Positions 52,307 through 60,890 of a DNA stretch of 64,000 nucleotides are shown here, one piece after another. The DNA is taken from the NCBI GenBank assembly GCA_002482845.1, contig DLGT01000005.1:1-64000 (forward strand), written 5' to 3'. The position numbers and the translations under genes were made by a program. This DNA comes from Saprospiraceae bacterium UBA7687 (lineage in GTDB: Bacteria; Bacteroidota; Bacteroidia; Chitinophagales; Saprospiraceae). Below the pieces are notes generated by a model. The model ran no database searches. It saw only the letters and a program-made list of their open reading frames with translations, and was not told the DNA's origin. How positions within the stretch are numbered: the stretch's first letter is position 1; every line of letters starts with the position of its first letter.

Positions 52307-52855
52307 TTACTCTTGAACAACCGTAGGATGGTTAAAACCTATCGGCGTAAAACCTGAAGATGCTTTTTGCGGTTCGTCATCATCAAAATCTTCCCAATCA
52401 GTGATATCTTTTAGAAAAGACTCCATGTGTCTGATGATAAACGGGACTTTCAATTCGTCAGGTCTCAATATTTCTAGAGACAATGGTGGTTTTGGTTGTC
52501 CGTAACCTTCTATATGTGGACTGACCAACATGACTATAATTTTACCATTAAATAATTGTTGGTAAATCAAGGAGCCATTTGATTTTATCATCGTACGTTT
52601 TACACCTGAATCTTCTACATTTTCAGAGATGCCACTACTAGACCTACCTAGATCCAAAACAACAGATTCTAGATTTTCGATATTGTCTTTTACGATGATC
52701 TCAGCCTTAGGTAGATCAGATTGTTTCAATATCTCTTCGAGTGTTTTGATGAGCATCGGCTTTACTTCGCCATGCCAAGACTCCCTATAAAGATTCGTAT
52801 TCTCTAAGACTTGTTTGTATTTGTTCACTTTGCTGATTAAGGTTCCTAAATCCAT
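52307..52855 (-). CDS. Conserved hypothetical protein, 182 residues
   Basis: There is no signal peptide or membrane helix. The N-terminal half is helical (MDLGTLISKVNKYKQVLENTNLYRESWHGEVKPMLIKTLEEILK), the middle is beta-rich (GSLIYQQLFNGKIIVMLVSP), and the end is acidic and then Pro-rich (DWEDFDDDEPQKASSGFTPIGF). I do not recognise the family. It is 42 bases downstream of alanine dehydrogenase on the same strand and probably co-transcribed. Confidence 0.7.
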   Translation of the reverse strand: MDLGTLISKVNKYKQVLENTNLYRESWHGEVKPMLIKTLEEILKQSDLPKAEIIVKDNIENLESVVLDLGRSSSGISENVEDSGVKRTMIKSNGSLIYQQLFNGKIIVMLVSPHIEGYGQPKPPLSLEILRPDELKVPFIIRHMESFLKDITDWEDFDDDEPQKASSGFTPIGFNHPTVVQE

Positions 52856-52897
52856 TTTTTATATCTTTTTTTGTCTGTGTTCTGTTAACAAATATTG

Positions 52898-54133
52898 TTA
52901 TAGTTTACTAGTCATTAATAACTCGAGACTAGTGTATTTCAGACCGAATCTTTTGCTTAGATATTCATTAGTAATGCAACCTTTGTAGGTGTAACAACCA
53001 TTGCGAATGCCATGATTTTCATACAAAATATTATCAAAATGCATACCACTACCCATCTTTAACAATAAAGGAGTGATAATATTGCTAATAGCTAGTGAAG
53101 CTGTTCTGCTCACTTTGGACGGAATATTGGGTACACAATAATGTATGACACCGTGTTTTACAAAACTAGGGTTTTCTAGCGTCGTGAGTTGTGATGTTTC
53201 TATACAGCCGCCTTGATCTATACTCACATCTATGATGACTGCACCATCTTTCATCTTTGAGACCATCTCTTCGGATACGATGATAGGCGTGCGGCCACTC
53301 TTACTGTGAACAGCGCCAATCACTACATCAGCACTAGTGAGTTGGTAAGCAAGATAAACGGGATTAATGGATGATGTGTGTAAATGGCGACCAACAGCTG
53401 TCTGAAGACGCATCAGTTTGGTAATATTATTGTCAAAAACCCGTATAGAAGCTCCTAGACCAATGGCAACTTTAATAGCTGTCTCTGCCACAACGCCTGC
53501 ACCTAAGATAACGATTTTTGCTGGAGGTACGCCTGACACACTTCCCAAAAGTATGCCACGTCCACCTTCTCTTGTATTGTTTAGATATTCTGCAGCTGTG
53601 AGAATGGCACATGTACCTGCTATCTCGCTCATGATACGCACGATAGGATAACTACCATCTTCTGACTGAAGATACTCCATAGCAAGAGCGGTAATTCTTT
53701 TTTTCTTTAACTTCTCTAAGTAATCGTCTTTTAAAACGGGCAATTGTAAGGGTGATATCAATATTTGATCTGCTTGCATCAAGTCTATCTCTTCTGATGT
53801 CGGTGGAGCGATTTTTATCAGCACTTGAGATTTGAAGACTTGTTCTTTACTCGCCGTAATCTCTGCACCTGCTTCAGAATAATGATGGTCACTAAAATTG
53901 GATCTAAGTCCCGCACCTGACTCAATGGTTACTTTGTGTCCATAACCTACAAGTGTCCTGATAGATTGTGGGGCAATGCCGACTCTGTTTTCACTTAAGA
54001 TTATTTCTTTGGGTACGCCAATGGTAAGACTTTTTGATTTATCGCTATAGGCTAATGTTTCTACTTCTGTTTCGTATTGTCCTTCTGTAAAAAAGTCTGA
54101 AAATATAATTGGCTTGTTCAGTTTGCTCATCAT
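52898..54133 (-). CDS. ald: Alanine dehydrogenase / NAD(P) transhydrogenase alpha-like
   Basis: This protein of about 411 residues interconverts alanine and pyruvate with NAD. IGVPKEIILSENRVGIAPQSIRTLVGYGH near residues 30-60 is the family start, MEYLQ carries part of the substrate site, and KIVILGAGVVAETAIKVAIGLGASIRVFDNN near 205-236 is the NAD-binding fold. HYCVPNIPSKVSRTAS near 325 is the alanine dehydrogenase signature region. An N-terminal extension of about 25 residues and a C-terminal tail of 50 are longer than the usual 370-residue enzyme. A TAGCTTTG promoter (54156-54149) overlaps the upstream TTG, so an ATG at 54133 or 54130 is preferred. Confidence 0.88.
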   Translation of the reverse strand: MMSKLNKPIIFSDFFTEGQYETEVETLAYSDKSKSLTIGVPKEIILSENRVGIAPQSIRTLVGYGHKVTIESGAGLRSNFSDHHYSEAGAEITASKEQVFKSQVLIKIAPPTSEEIDLMQADQILISPLQLPVLKDDYLEKLKKKRITALAMEYLQSEDGSYPIVRIMSEIAGTCAILTAAEYLNNTREGGRGILLGSVSGVPPAKIVILGAGVVAETAIKVAIGLGASIRVFDNNITKLMRLQTAVGRHLHTSSINPVYLAYQLTSADVVIGAVHSKSGRTPIIVSEEMVSKMKDGAVIIDVSIDQGGCIETSQLTTLENPSFVKHGVIHYCVPNIPSKVSRTASLAISNIITPLLLKMGSGMHFDNILYENHGIRNGCYTYKGCITNEYLSKRFGLKYTSLELLMTSKL

Positions 54134-54148
54134 ATATGGTATAGGTGA

Positions 54149-54156
54149 CAAAGCTA
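54149..54156 (-). promoter_or_regulatory. -7 element TAGCTTTG for alanine dehydrogenase
   Basis: TAGCTTTG on the minus strand would start transcription near 54145, about a dozen bases before the ATG. Confidence 0.5.
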
Positions 54157-54379
54157 CTTATTTTGTATTTAATTCATAAGCAAATGTTATAAAAATAAGA
54201 AAATTAGTACATTAACTTGATTGATAAAAGAACAAATATATCTGAATTACCCATAAATGTTTAAACGGTTTAGACTATTCTATTAATGGAAAGATGGCTT
54301 TGCAAAGTCTATACTTTGTCGTGTTATAATCGGGTTGTCATTGGACAGAAGGTTAAGGGTCCTTGGAGTTCCTATTTAG

Positions 54380-54866
54380 CTTTGTTGGGCCAAAGTCGGG
54401 ACAACCACGGCACAAAGTCGGGACAAGGTCGGGACAACCCTAGACTGGATTTGATGAAAAATGATAGCTTTGATAGCTTTTATGGAATTTTAAAGGTAAG
54501 GTAGTGGTATGGTTTCTTTGAGGCGAAAGACCCCATATACCAAATATGAAGATACGTTACTTTGCTCAGAGAATAGGCAGGTTTTGTAGTTTTTTTTTGA
54601 AAAAGAGTATTGCCACTAAGGCTCGAAGATGCTAAGTTTTTTAGTAGAGAACAAGATAGTTACTTATGGGATGTCTTTGAGTCATCCGATCGGGAAGAAA
54701 TCAAGTAGTGTCTCAGGGCCATACTACCAAAGTAAATACATCCGATCAGGAGGAAATGTTAAGAAAAGTGTTAAAATTTCAAATATAAAAATTTATTTAA
54801 TCCCACTGTCAACAGAAATAGCGTTAAAGTTCCGTTAAGGCCATATTAAATGGGGCATTTCGTTCG
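54380..54866 (+). repeat. Right arm of the inverted repeat, upstream region of the 333-residue gene
   Basis: In order it holds the GGTCGGGACAA tandem tract (54390-54440), the ttttaaaggtaaggtag stretch, the pieces matching 655-705 (54540-54585), the tattgccactaaggctcgaag stretch (54608-54645), a local duplication around catccgatc (about 54682 and 54740), and the 129-base block matching 1-129. The whole is the reverse complement of 1-860 with the tandem modules missing. No gene is seen in 54157-54890. Confidence 0.85.
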
Positions 54867-54890
54867 TTATTAAGGTAATAAAATTATTTA

Positions 54891-55892
54891 ATGATGGGCA
54901 CACAAGTTTCGCTTTTTCAATTTGTAGGTAGAGTAGGCAATGTACTAAGTTATTACCTCGATGGTAGACTAACAAGTCGGACCATTGGTAAGCTCGATTT
55001 AGAAAAAATGCGGACGGCACCGCAGTATGAAGAAACACGTAAAAATCAGTCGGAGTTTGCGATTGCATCCAAGGGTGGACAGCTGTTCAGACAGGGATTG
55101 ATGCATCTCACTAAAGGGTATACCAATCATACCTATCCTACGGCAGTTATTCAGATTTTGCTCAAAACCTTGCGAAGTGATATGACGCAACCTAAGGGTA
55201 AAAGACAACTCAAAAATGGTCTCAAAAATGCGCCTGCACAGTTGGCTTTCAGTAAGTTGAATATCTTTCACAAGTATTACAACGAGTTTTATAAGGACAT
55301 TCTTGTGAAAAAAACACCTGATCAAAAAGCATGGAGATTGAATCGTCAAATACTCTTCGGAAAAAAGGTGGAAGGTAACGAAATGACAGTTAAAATAGGG
55401 TATTATCACATAGATTTTGAGGGCAGAGTGGCCAATTATGAACATGCATTATCGATCGCATGTCACCGAAATGAGAAGATAGATTTTAGTGATTTCACCC
55501 TGCCAAAACCCAATGAAACAAATACTCCGTGGACATTTATCATTATGCAAGTGTGGCGAGAAGGGACAATTCAAGATATCACAGGTATGACTTACATGTC
55601 TGTGCTTGATTTGGTGGAGAATGATTTTGCTGATAACATATGTTTAGATACAGAAGAAGAAAAATTGATGCATACATGCGGACGAGAAATGGTGGCGTCA
55701 GATAAGCAAAGTTTGCATGTTGCAGGTAGTAAAGGTGGTTCAAAAGTAGTTAATGGGCAAGGATTGCTTAATAATATTGATAATCATGGAGATGTGATGC
55801 ATGGGCATCGTTTGCATCGGGATGATTTGGTGAAATTTGGTGGGCATAATGATTGGGACGATGCGATTGGGGAAATGGTGAATAGGAAGTGA
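54891..55892 (+). CDS. Unrecognised 333-residue protein of a repeat-associated family
   Basis: The N-terminal part, MMGTQVSLFQFVGRVGNVLSYYLDGR, then APQYEETRKNQSEFAIASKGGQLFRQGL, resembles a Bacteroidota protein family with the pattern GK.GN..YY.DG.. TRENxxEFGxAxxAGKLxR, often present in several copies per genome; no function is known to me. The middle is basic and Lys-rich, the C-terminal half acidic, ending in a His/Asp/Gly-rich tail. There is no signal peptide, membrane helix or catalytic motif I recognise. An ATG three bases later is an equal start. A second copy is predicted left of position 1. Confidence 0.65.
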   Translation: MMGTQVSLFQFVGRVGNVLSYYLDGRLTSRTIGKLDLEKMRTAPQYEETRKNQSEFAIASKGGQLFRQGLMHLTKGYTNHTYPTAVIQILLKTLRSDMTQPKGKRQLKNGLKNAPAQLAFSKLNIFHKYYNEFYKDILVKKTPDQKAWRLNRQILFGKKVEGNEMTVKIGYYHIDFEGRVANYEHALSIACHRNEKIDFSDFTLPKPNETNTPWTFIIMQVWREGTIQDITGMTYMSVLDLVENDFADNICLDTEEEKLMHTCGREMVASDKQSLHVAGSKGGSKVVNGQGLLNNIDNHGDVMHGHRLHRDDLVKFGGHNDWDDAIGEMVNRK

Positions 55893-56311
55893 TTGTTTTA
55901 ATTGCGGATGGCGCTAGGGCTGCACACGTTTGGAGATATGCTGTACACGATTGCTTGTTCAGGGGAAGCTTCACATTATGTAGGGTAATATTTTAATGGT
56001 CGAAAGTTGTTTCGTACCTAAAGGCACGGGGATGGGGTTTCATTGTTTATTTCTCCCGATATTTTGTCCCTAATGGGACAGGTTTGGGGTTCATTTGATC
56101 AATATGAGTTTTATATCTCACAGACTACGCAGATTTCGCAGATTTACCTAAAGGCACGGGGATAGGGTTTCCATCTTGTTTTCTACCTATATTTTGTCCC
56201 CATGGGGACAGAATTTGGTGGTATTCTATAGAATAACCACATCACTTTACTCCGTTTAATGGTCTAAAGTAAGCATAGCAAGGAACTTTCCCTTATTAGA
56301 AGTTGCTTGAA
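55893..56311. repeat. Tandem non-coding modules downstream of the 333-residue gene
   Basis: Two units contain cctaaaggcacggggat (about 56018 and 56146) followed by attttgtccc and a palindrome: TGTCCC-taat-GGGACA at 56065-56080 and the perfect 16-base TGTCCCCATGGGGACA at 56195-56210. A stretch with agactacgcagatttcgcag lies between. They are related to the modules at 178-608 in the opposite orientation. No gene is seen. Confidence 0.75.
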
Positions 56312-56737
56312 TTATTGCCATTTTTCAATGTCGATTTTTCTGCTTAGATTCTCCTGCGTTTCTATTTGTACTTTATAATATGCTTCGTCCATCAAGGGAA
56401 TGATCACCTGAGGCCATTCAATAAAACAATAAGCACCACTATACAAATACTCTTCTATACCTATCTCTAATGCTTCATCTTCGCTTTTAAGTCGGTAAAG
56501 ATCCATGTGATAAATGTCAATATCTGATGTTTTATAATGATTGACCAATGAAAAAGTAGGACTTGTCACATCTCCTTTGTAACCTAGTTGCTGACATAAA
56601 GTCTTGATCAGCGTGGTTTTACCTGCACCCAAATTGCCATAAAAAACGAATATTTTTGAATCAATACAATCTCCCAATATCTCTTGTACCAATTGTGGCA
56701 AATCATCCAAACTATAACTCAAATACGTTTTAACCAT
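56312..56737 (-). CDS. tsaE: tRNA threonylcarbamoyladenosine biosynthesis ATPase TsaE
   Basis: This 141-residue P-loop ATPase works with TsaB and TsaD in forming t6A37 of tRNAs that read ANN codons. Walker A is GNLGAGKTTLIK near residue 35, TSPTFSLVNHY near 58 and YHMDLYRL near 76 are TsaE motifs, and FIEWPQ near 106 carries the conserved Trp. It is the last gene of a minus-strand run after the GMC oxidoreductase genes, 23 bases away; a functional link to them is unlikely. Confidence 0.94.
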   Translation of the reverse strand: MVKTYLSYSLDDLPQLVQEILGDCIDSKIFVFYGNLGAGKTTLIKTLCQQLGYKGDVTSPTFSLVNHYKTSDIDIYHMDLYRLKSEDEALEIGIEEYLYSGAYCFIEWPQVIIPLMDEAYYKVQIETQENLSRKIDIEKWQ

Positions 56738-56760
56738 CCTAACTTTTATTGAGGAAAATA

Positions 56761-57465
56761 TTATCCAATGAGATTTCCTACGTCATCCCAAACGGCTATT
56801 TTCTGCTGATCTTCTATTTTAAGACATTGGTCTAAGGTCTTTGGATCGTAACTGAGATTAAATTTCTTAAGAACTTCATCAGGTACACCGTCCCATTGGT
56901 TGGGTCTATTTCCTGCATATCCTATGTCTTTTATGCCTATTTGTGACGTAAAAAACCCAGTACAAGTCAAGTTTCTCATGAGATTGAAGTAGTTAACACC
57001 AAATTTCATATCGGGTTCCGCTGTGTCTGGATAGGCGATCTTGTCGATGAGCGTTATTCTCTCTTCTGCTGTGATGTCTAAAAAAGACTTTTCAAACGTA
57101 GCAAAACTTAAATTTTCTAACCACATCATACCACCACGCATGGGCAACTGAAACTTTGGATAATCTTTCATCATAAATTCAATGAAGTCAGGTACACCGC
57201 TTTCGGTGGCACTACCTGATATCTCATCTTTTGGAATAATGATATCTGCTATGATAGAAACCATACTTTTTTCTCTTTCTGTAAAAAAAGTATCCGCCAT
57301 TAATTTATTATTGACCAATGTCTCTTCAGGTGTTCTTCCATAAGAAAAACTGCCGATGATTTCTTCCGCTTTTTTTGCATCTTCAGGACTACAGCCTGTC
57401 GTCAGTAAATAACCTGTCGCTACAGTACCTGTCAGTAATACTTTGAGATTTTCTCTTCTGTCCAT
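56761..57465 (-). CDS. Gluconate 2-dehydrogenase subunit 3-like protein
   Basis: This 234-residue protein is the small partner of membrane-linked GMC dehydrogenases. The N-terminus MDRRENLKVLLTGTVATGYLLTTGC has a twin-arginine and a lipobox-like LTTGC, so it may be exported folded by Tat and lipid-anchored. SMVSIIADIIIPKDEISGSATESGVPDFIEFMMKDYP near 68-104 is the family core, and YFNLMRNLTCTGFFTS near 154-169 follows. It lies two bases after the GMC subunit gene, forming a clear pair. Confidence 0.88.
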   Translation of the reverse strand: MDRRENLKVLLTGTVATGYLLTTGCSPEDAKKAEEIIGSFSYGRTPEETLVNNKLMADTFFTEREKSMVSIIADIIIPKDEISGSATESGVPDFIEFMMKDYPKFQLPMRGGMMWLENLSFATFEKSFLDITAEERITLIDKIAYPDTAEPDMKFGVNYFNLMRNLTCTGFFTSQIGIKDIGYAGNRPNQWDGVPDEVLKKFNLSYDPKTLDQCLKIEDQQKIAVWDDVGNLIG

Positions 57466-57467
57466 GA

Positions 57468-59207
57468 TCAGATATTTTGTTTTTTTAGTTGGTCAATGAT
57501 GTATTCTGACGTTCTCCATGACAAAGCAAGGATGGTCCACGTAGGGTTTTTGTCCGCTTGAGAGACGAATGAACCTGCATCTACTACGAACAGATTTTTA
57601 CAATCGTGTGCCTGTGCATATTTGTTGAGTGCTGAAGTTTTAGGATCATCGCCCATTCTACTTGTACCGACTTCGTGGATGATTCTACCAGGCGCTAATA
57701 GTCCATATTGGTTTTCTTCCGTTGGTTTTTTACCGAGCAAAACGCCACCCATTCCAGTGAGTATTTCCTCAAAAGTATCATGCATGTGTTTGGCTTGTTT
57801 GACCTCATGTTCTGTCCATTTGTAATGAAATCTCAACACGGGAATACCATACTTATCAACTGTATCGGGATCTATCTCGCAGTAATTGTCATATTGAGGT
57901 ACGCTTTCTCCTCTTCCTGACATACCGACCATAGAGCCATAAATTCTTCTGACATCTTTTTTGAGACCTACACCATAGCCGCCATTAGTAGATGGTTGTC
58001 CAAGTTCATTGAGAAGATATTTTCGCATGGTGTCCATTCCGAAGCCAAACCCATAGGAAGGCATACTCATACCTCCCCAATATTCTATGTGGTAACCACG
58101 AGGGAAATCTAGTTTTTTATTATCAAGCCACCATGGCGAATACACATGTAATCCGCCTACACCATCTTCATTATATCTCGGTCTATCTACCAATTCTGGC
58201 ATAAAAGCCATTCTATCTGTACCAGTAGAGTCATGTAGATACCGGCCTACCACACCAGAACTATTGGACAATCCATTTGGATTTGATTTTGATTTAGAGT
58301 TCAACATGATACGAGCTGTTTCGCATGCTGAAGCAGCTAGGACCACGACTTTTGCACCAATTTTATATTCTTTAAGGTCTTTTTTATCGATGTAAACCAC
58401 ACCTGTTGCTAGACCAGCATCGTCAGTGAGTACTTCCCTGACCATTGCGTGGGTGTACAGTTCTACTTTTCCTTTTTCCATAGCAGGTTTTACAAGGCAC
58501 GTACTCGACGAAAAGTCAGCATATACTTGGCAGGCTCTACTACATTGTGCGCAAAAGAAACAAACACCTCGCTCTGCATTTATTTTTCTTGTAAGGATCG
58601 ACAATCTAGAAGGTATCACGGGAACATTTGCAACTGCAGCACCTTTTTTTACAAAAAGTTCGTGCAATCTTGGTTTTGGTGGTGGTAGGAAAAATCCATC
58701 GGGATCATTTGCCAATCCTTCATTTGTACCGAATACACCTATGAGTTTATCGACTTTGTCATAATATGGTTTGACGTCTTCGTAGCTTATCGGCCAGTTG
58801 TCTCCGAGACCATCTTGATCTTTTCTTTTGAAATCTTTAGGTCCAAATCTCAGAGAAATCCTTCCCCAGTGATTGGTACGTCCACCGAGCATCCTAGATC
58901 TAAACCAGTCAAATTTAGTTCCGTCTTTACGGGTATAAGGTTCGCCTTCTATCTCCCAGCCTCCCCATGCAGCATCAAAGTCACCAAAAGGTCGTTGGGT
59001 GTTAGCGCCTCGCCTAGGCGATTCCCATGGCCATCGGAGTTGTGTTCTGTACTCTTCTTTGGCGGGATCAAAATCGCCACCAGCTTCGAGAACAGCCACA
59101 GATAGGCCAGCTTCTGATAAGATTTTGGCCGCCATTCCGCCGCCTGCTCCTGACCCTACAATGCAGACGTCATATTTTTTGTCTTGTTCTTTTATCTGAA
59201 AGCTCAT
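57468..59207 (-). CDS. GMC-family flavin oxidoreductase
   Basis: This 579-residue FAD enzyme oxidises an alcohol group, probably of a sugar, as in gluconate or fructose dehydrogenases. The FAD-binding start is VCIVGSGAGGGMAAKILSEAGLSVAVLEAGG near 15-45, GGRTNHWGRISLRFG near 109 binds FAD, and the GMC C-terminal part HEVGTSRMGDDPKTSALNKYAQ..FVVDAGSF..NPTWTILALSWRT includes the catalytic His. Four Cys in GVCFFCAQCSRACQVYAD near 216 are unusual. It has no leader of its own and may be carried out with its Tat partner. A TATATTTG promoter (59235-59228, minus) precedes it. Confidence 0.92.
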   Translation of the reverse strand: MSFQIKEQDKKYDVCIVGSGAGGGMAAKILSEAGLSVAVLEAGGDFDPAKEEYRTQLRWPWESPRRGANTQRPFGDFDAAWGGWEIEGEPYTRKDGTKFDWFRSRMLGGRTNHWGRISLRFGPKDFKRKDQDGLGDNWPISYEDVKPYYDKVDKLIGVFGTNEGLANDPDGFFLPPPKPRLHELFVKKGAAVANVPVIPSRLSILTRKINAERGVCFFCAQCSRACQVYADFSSSTCLVKPAMEKGKVELYTHAMVREVLTDDAGLATGVVYIDKKDLKEYKIGAKVVVLAASACETARIMLNSKSKSNPNGLSNSSGVVGRYLHDSTGTDRMAFMPELVDRPRYNEDGVGGLHVYSPWWLDNKKLDFPRGYHIEYWGGMSMPSYGFGFGMDTMRKYLLNELGQPSTNGGYGVGLKKDVRRIYGSMVGMSGRGESVPQYDNYCEIDPDTVDKYGIPVLRFHYKWTEHEVKQAKHMHDTFEEILTGMGGVLLGKKPTEENQYGLLAPGRIIHEVGTSRMGDDPKTSALNKYAQAHDCKNLFVVDAGSFVSQADKNPTWTILALSWRTSEYIIDQLKKQNI

Positions 59208-59227
59208 TGATTTTTTGATTTCAAAGC

Positions 59228-59235
59228 CAAATATA
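59228..59235 (-). promoter_or_regulatory. -7 element TATATTTG for the GMC-subunit 3-tsaE unit
   Basis: TATATTTG on the minus strand lies 21 bases before the GMC start codon. Confidence 0.5.
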
Positions 59236-59390
59236 TTCTTATCTTTTTAAATGATCTAATATTTGTTTTCGAAAATCAAAAAAAGAAATATTATGTATGG
59301 TTTTTGTGTGGTTTTAATGGCTTTTCTTTCAAAAAATGCAACCATAAAATGTCTTGCAATCGGAGATTACAAGGCCATTAGCATGCACGG

Positions 59391-59507
59391 ATCGTGGCGG
59401 CATAGAAAACTGCAAAAAAGCAAGGTGTTCTACCTGAAGATTTGCTCACAGAAATGATAAAACTCAATAAAGATATTAGCGTTTTTGATAGAACCAGAAA
59501 ATGTTAA
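59391..59507 (+). pseudogene. Possible gene remnant
   Basis: In one frame the sequence reads IVAA, a TAG stop, then KTAKKQGVLPEDLLTEMIKL followed by NKDISVFDRTRKC and a stop. The part after the first stop has the composition of a helical protein C-terminus and looks like the end of a decayed gene. No homologue is recognised. The rest of the 319-base spacer 59208-59526 holds the promoter above and nothing else I can name. Confidence 0.3.
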
Positions 59508-59526
59508 TCCTATTTATCCAAAACAC

Positions 59527-60840
59527 CTACTTCACCAACTCTCCAGCCATACGTAGCAATTCAATTTCCGCCAACTTTACTTCAAAATCTGCGGTTATTT
59601 TTCTAAATTCTGTATCCACTAGATTGAGCTGAGCCGTCCTGAGTTCCAATGCATCAATGGTACCTAACCTCATTTTATCTGCGGTGATATCGAGATTCCG
59701 CTGTGCAATTTTGATGTTATTGGTCTCTAAGTTTGCTAGTTCCTTTGATGTGATGTAATTATTGTAGATACTGAATAGGTCTGTTTTTAATGCTAAAGCG
59801 GTTTGTTCTTTGGTCAGTTTGCCGCTTTCGACACCAAGTTTTGCTACTTGGATTTCACGACTATTGTTCCATCCATTAAAGATATTCCATCTTGCTGTCA
59901 GACCAAAAGACAATCCTGCATTTTGATTGAATTTTAAAATCCCGATCTCAGCTTGCAACCTAGTAAAGTTATATCCCAAATTTAAGTCAACCGTAGGATA
60001 TCTATTTGCTTCCCATTGTTTGACATTGAGTTCTGAAATTCGTATGTTTTTATCTGCCATCCGTATCATCACATTTCGTGCTTCTGCTTTTTCAGCAATA
60101 TCATTATAGTCGATCATGATAGGACTTTCAGACACTGGCACGACTTCAAAAGGGGTCTCGGGCGCACGACTTAGCAATTCGTTAAGCTGGATTTTTGTGG
60201 TTCTGAGTATTAGTTGTTGTCTTATCAACGCTGAACTATCTGCATTGATATCCACTTCTGCTTGCAATACTGGTATGCCTGAACCAGAACCCAAATCTTG
60301 TTTTAATTTTGCAAGTTGGTATCTTTCCTTTGAAATTTCTATGGCTTTTTGGATGGTTGCCACCCTTCTTTGATGCTGCTCTATGCTGTAGTAGAAATTC
60401 ATGACCTGGCTGATGGTATTTTCCATTTGGAATTGTACATTCAGTTGGCCTAGATTTTCTATTTCTGTTAGTCTGTCTTTATTTACAAACATCTGTAAAC
60501 CATCAAAAACAGTCCATCCTAGAAGTAAATTGGCATTCAAGTTATTGGTGTTGACATTGTTACCTGTCCTCGTTTCACCACTAAAAAATTCTTGTGTCGT
60601 GTTGTTTATGTTGTAGTTTTGGCCAAAATTGAGAGATAAATTAGGCAAAAAACCAGCATTTCCCAAGGTGTTGTTTGCAGTATTTACTTCTGTTGCATTT
60701 CTTGCTATCCTTACATTATAATTATTTTGTAGGGCAATACTTATGGCATCTTTTAGGTTGAGTGCTTCTTGCCCATTTGATATTGAAGACCAAAAAGAAA
60801 AACCAATAAGCATTGTTATTTTTAAACTACGAATATACAT
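59527..60840 (-). CDS. TolC-family outer membrane efflux protein
   Basis: This 437-residue protein forms the outer membrane channel of a tripartite efflux pump. It has a signal peptide (KITMLIGFSFWSSISNGQ) and the TolC start LNLKDAISIALQNNYNVRIARN near 27-48, long coiled-coil helices with the two-fold repeat of the family (second half begins EVVPVSESP near 222), and TIDALELRTAQLNLVDTEF near 390. It lies 50 bases after the RND pump gene on the same strand. Confidence 0.92.
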   Translation of the reverse strand: MYIRSLKITMLIGFSFWSSISNGQEALNLKDAISIALQNNYNVRIARNATEVNTANNTLGNAGFLPNLSLNFGQNYNINNTTQEFFSGETRTGNNVNTNNLNANLLLGWTVFDGLQMFVNKDRLTEIENLGQLNVQFQMENTISQVMNFYYSIEQHQRRVATIQKAIEISKERYQLAKLKQDLGSGSGIPVLQAEVDINADSSALIRQQLILRTTKIQLNELLSRAPETPFEVVPVSESPIMIDYNDIAEKAEARNVMIRMADKNIRISELNVKQWEANRYPTVDLNLGYNFTRLQAEIGILKFNQNAGLSFGLTARWNIFNGWNNSREIQVAKLGVESGKLTKEQTALALKTDLFSIYNNYITSKELANLETNNIKIAQRNLDITADKMRLGTIDALELRTAQLNLVDTEFRKITADFEVKLAEIELLRMAGELVK

Positions 60841-60890
60841 ATATCTATTAAATTCTTAAAAAACTAATTAATTCAAACACCTTCCATTAT

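Noticed and set aside
54380..55892. Insertion sequence or transposon
   Set aside because: The protein has no visible transposase motif, and no terminal inverted repeats or target duplications directly flank it; the inverted copy is 53 kb away.
59263..59457. 64-residue plus-strand ORF beside the GMC gene
   Set aside because: Odd composition, no leader or family, and it overlaps the better gene-remnant frame; probably chance.
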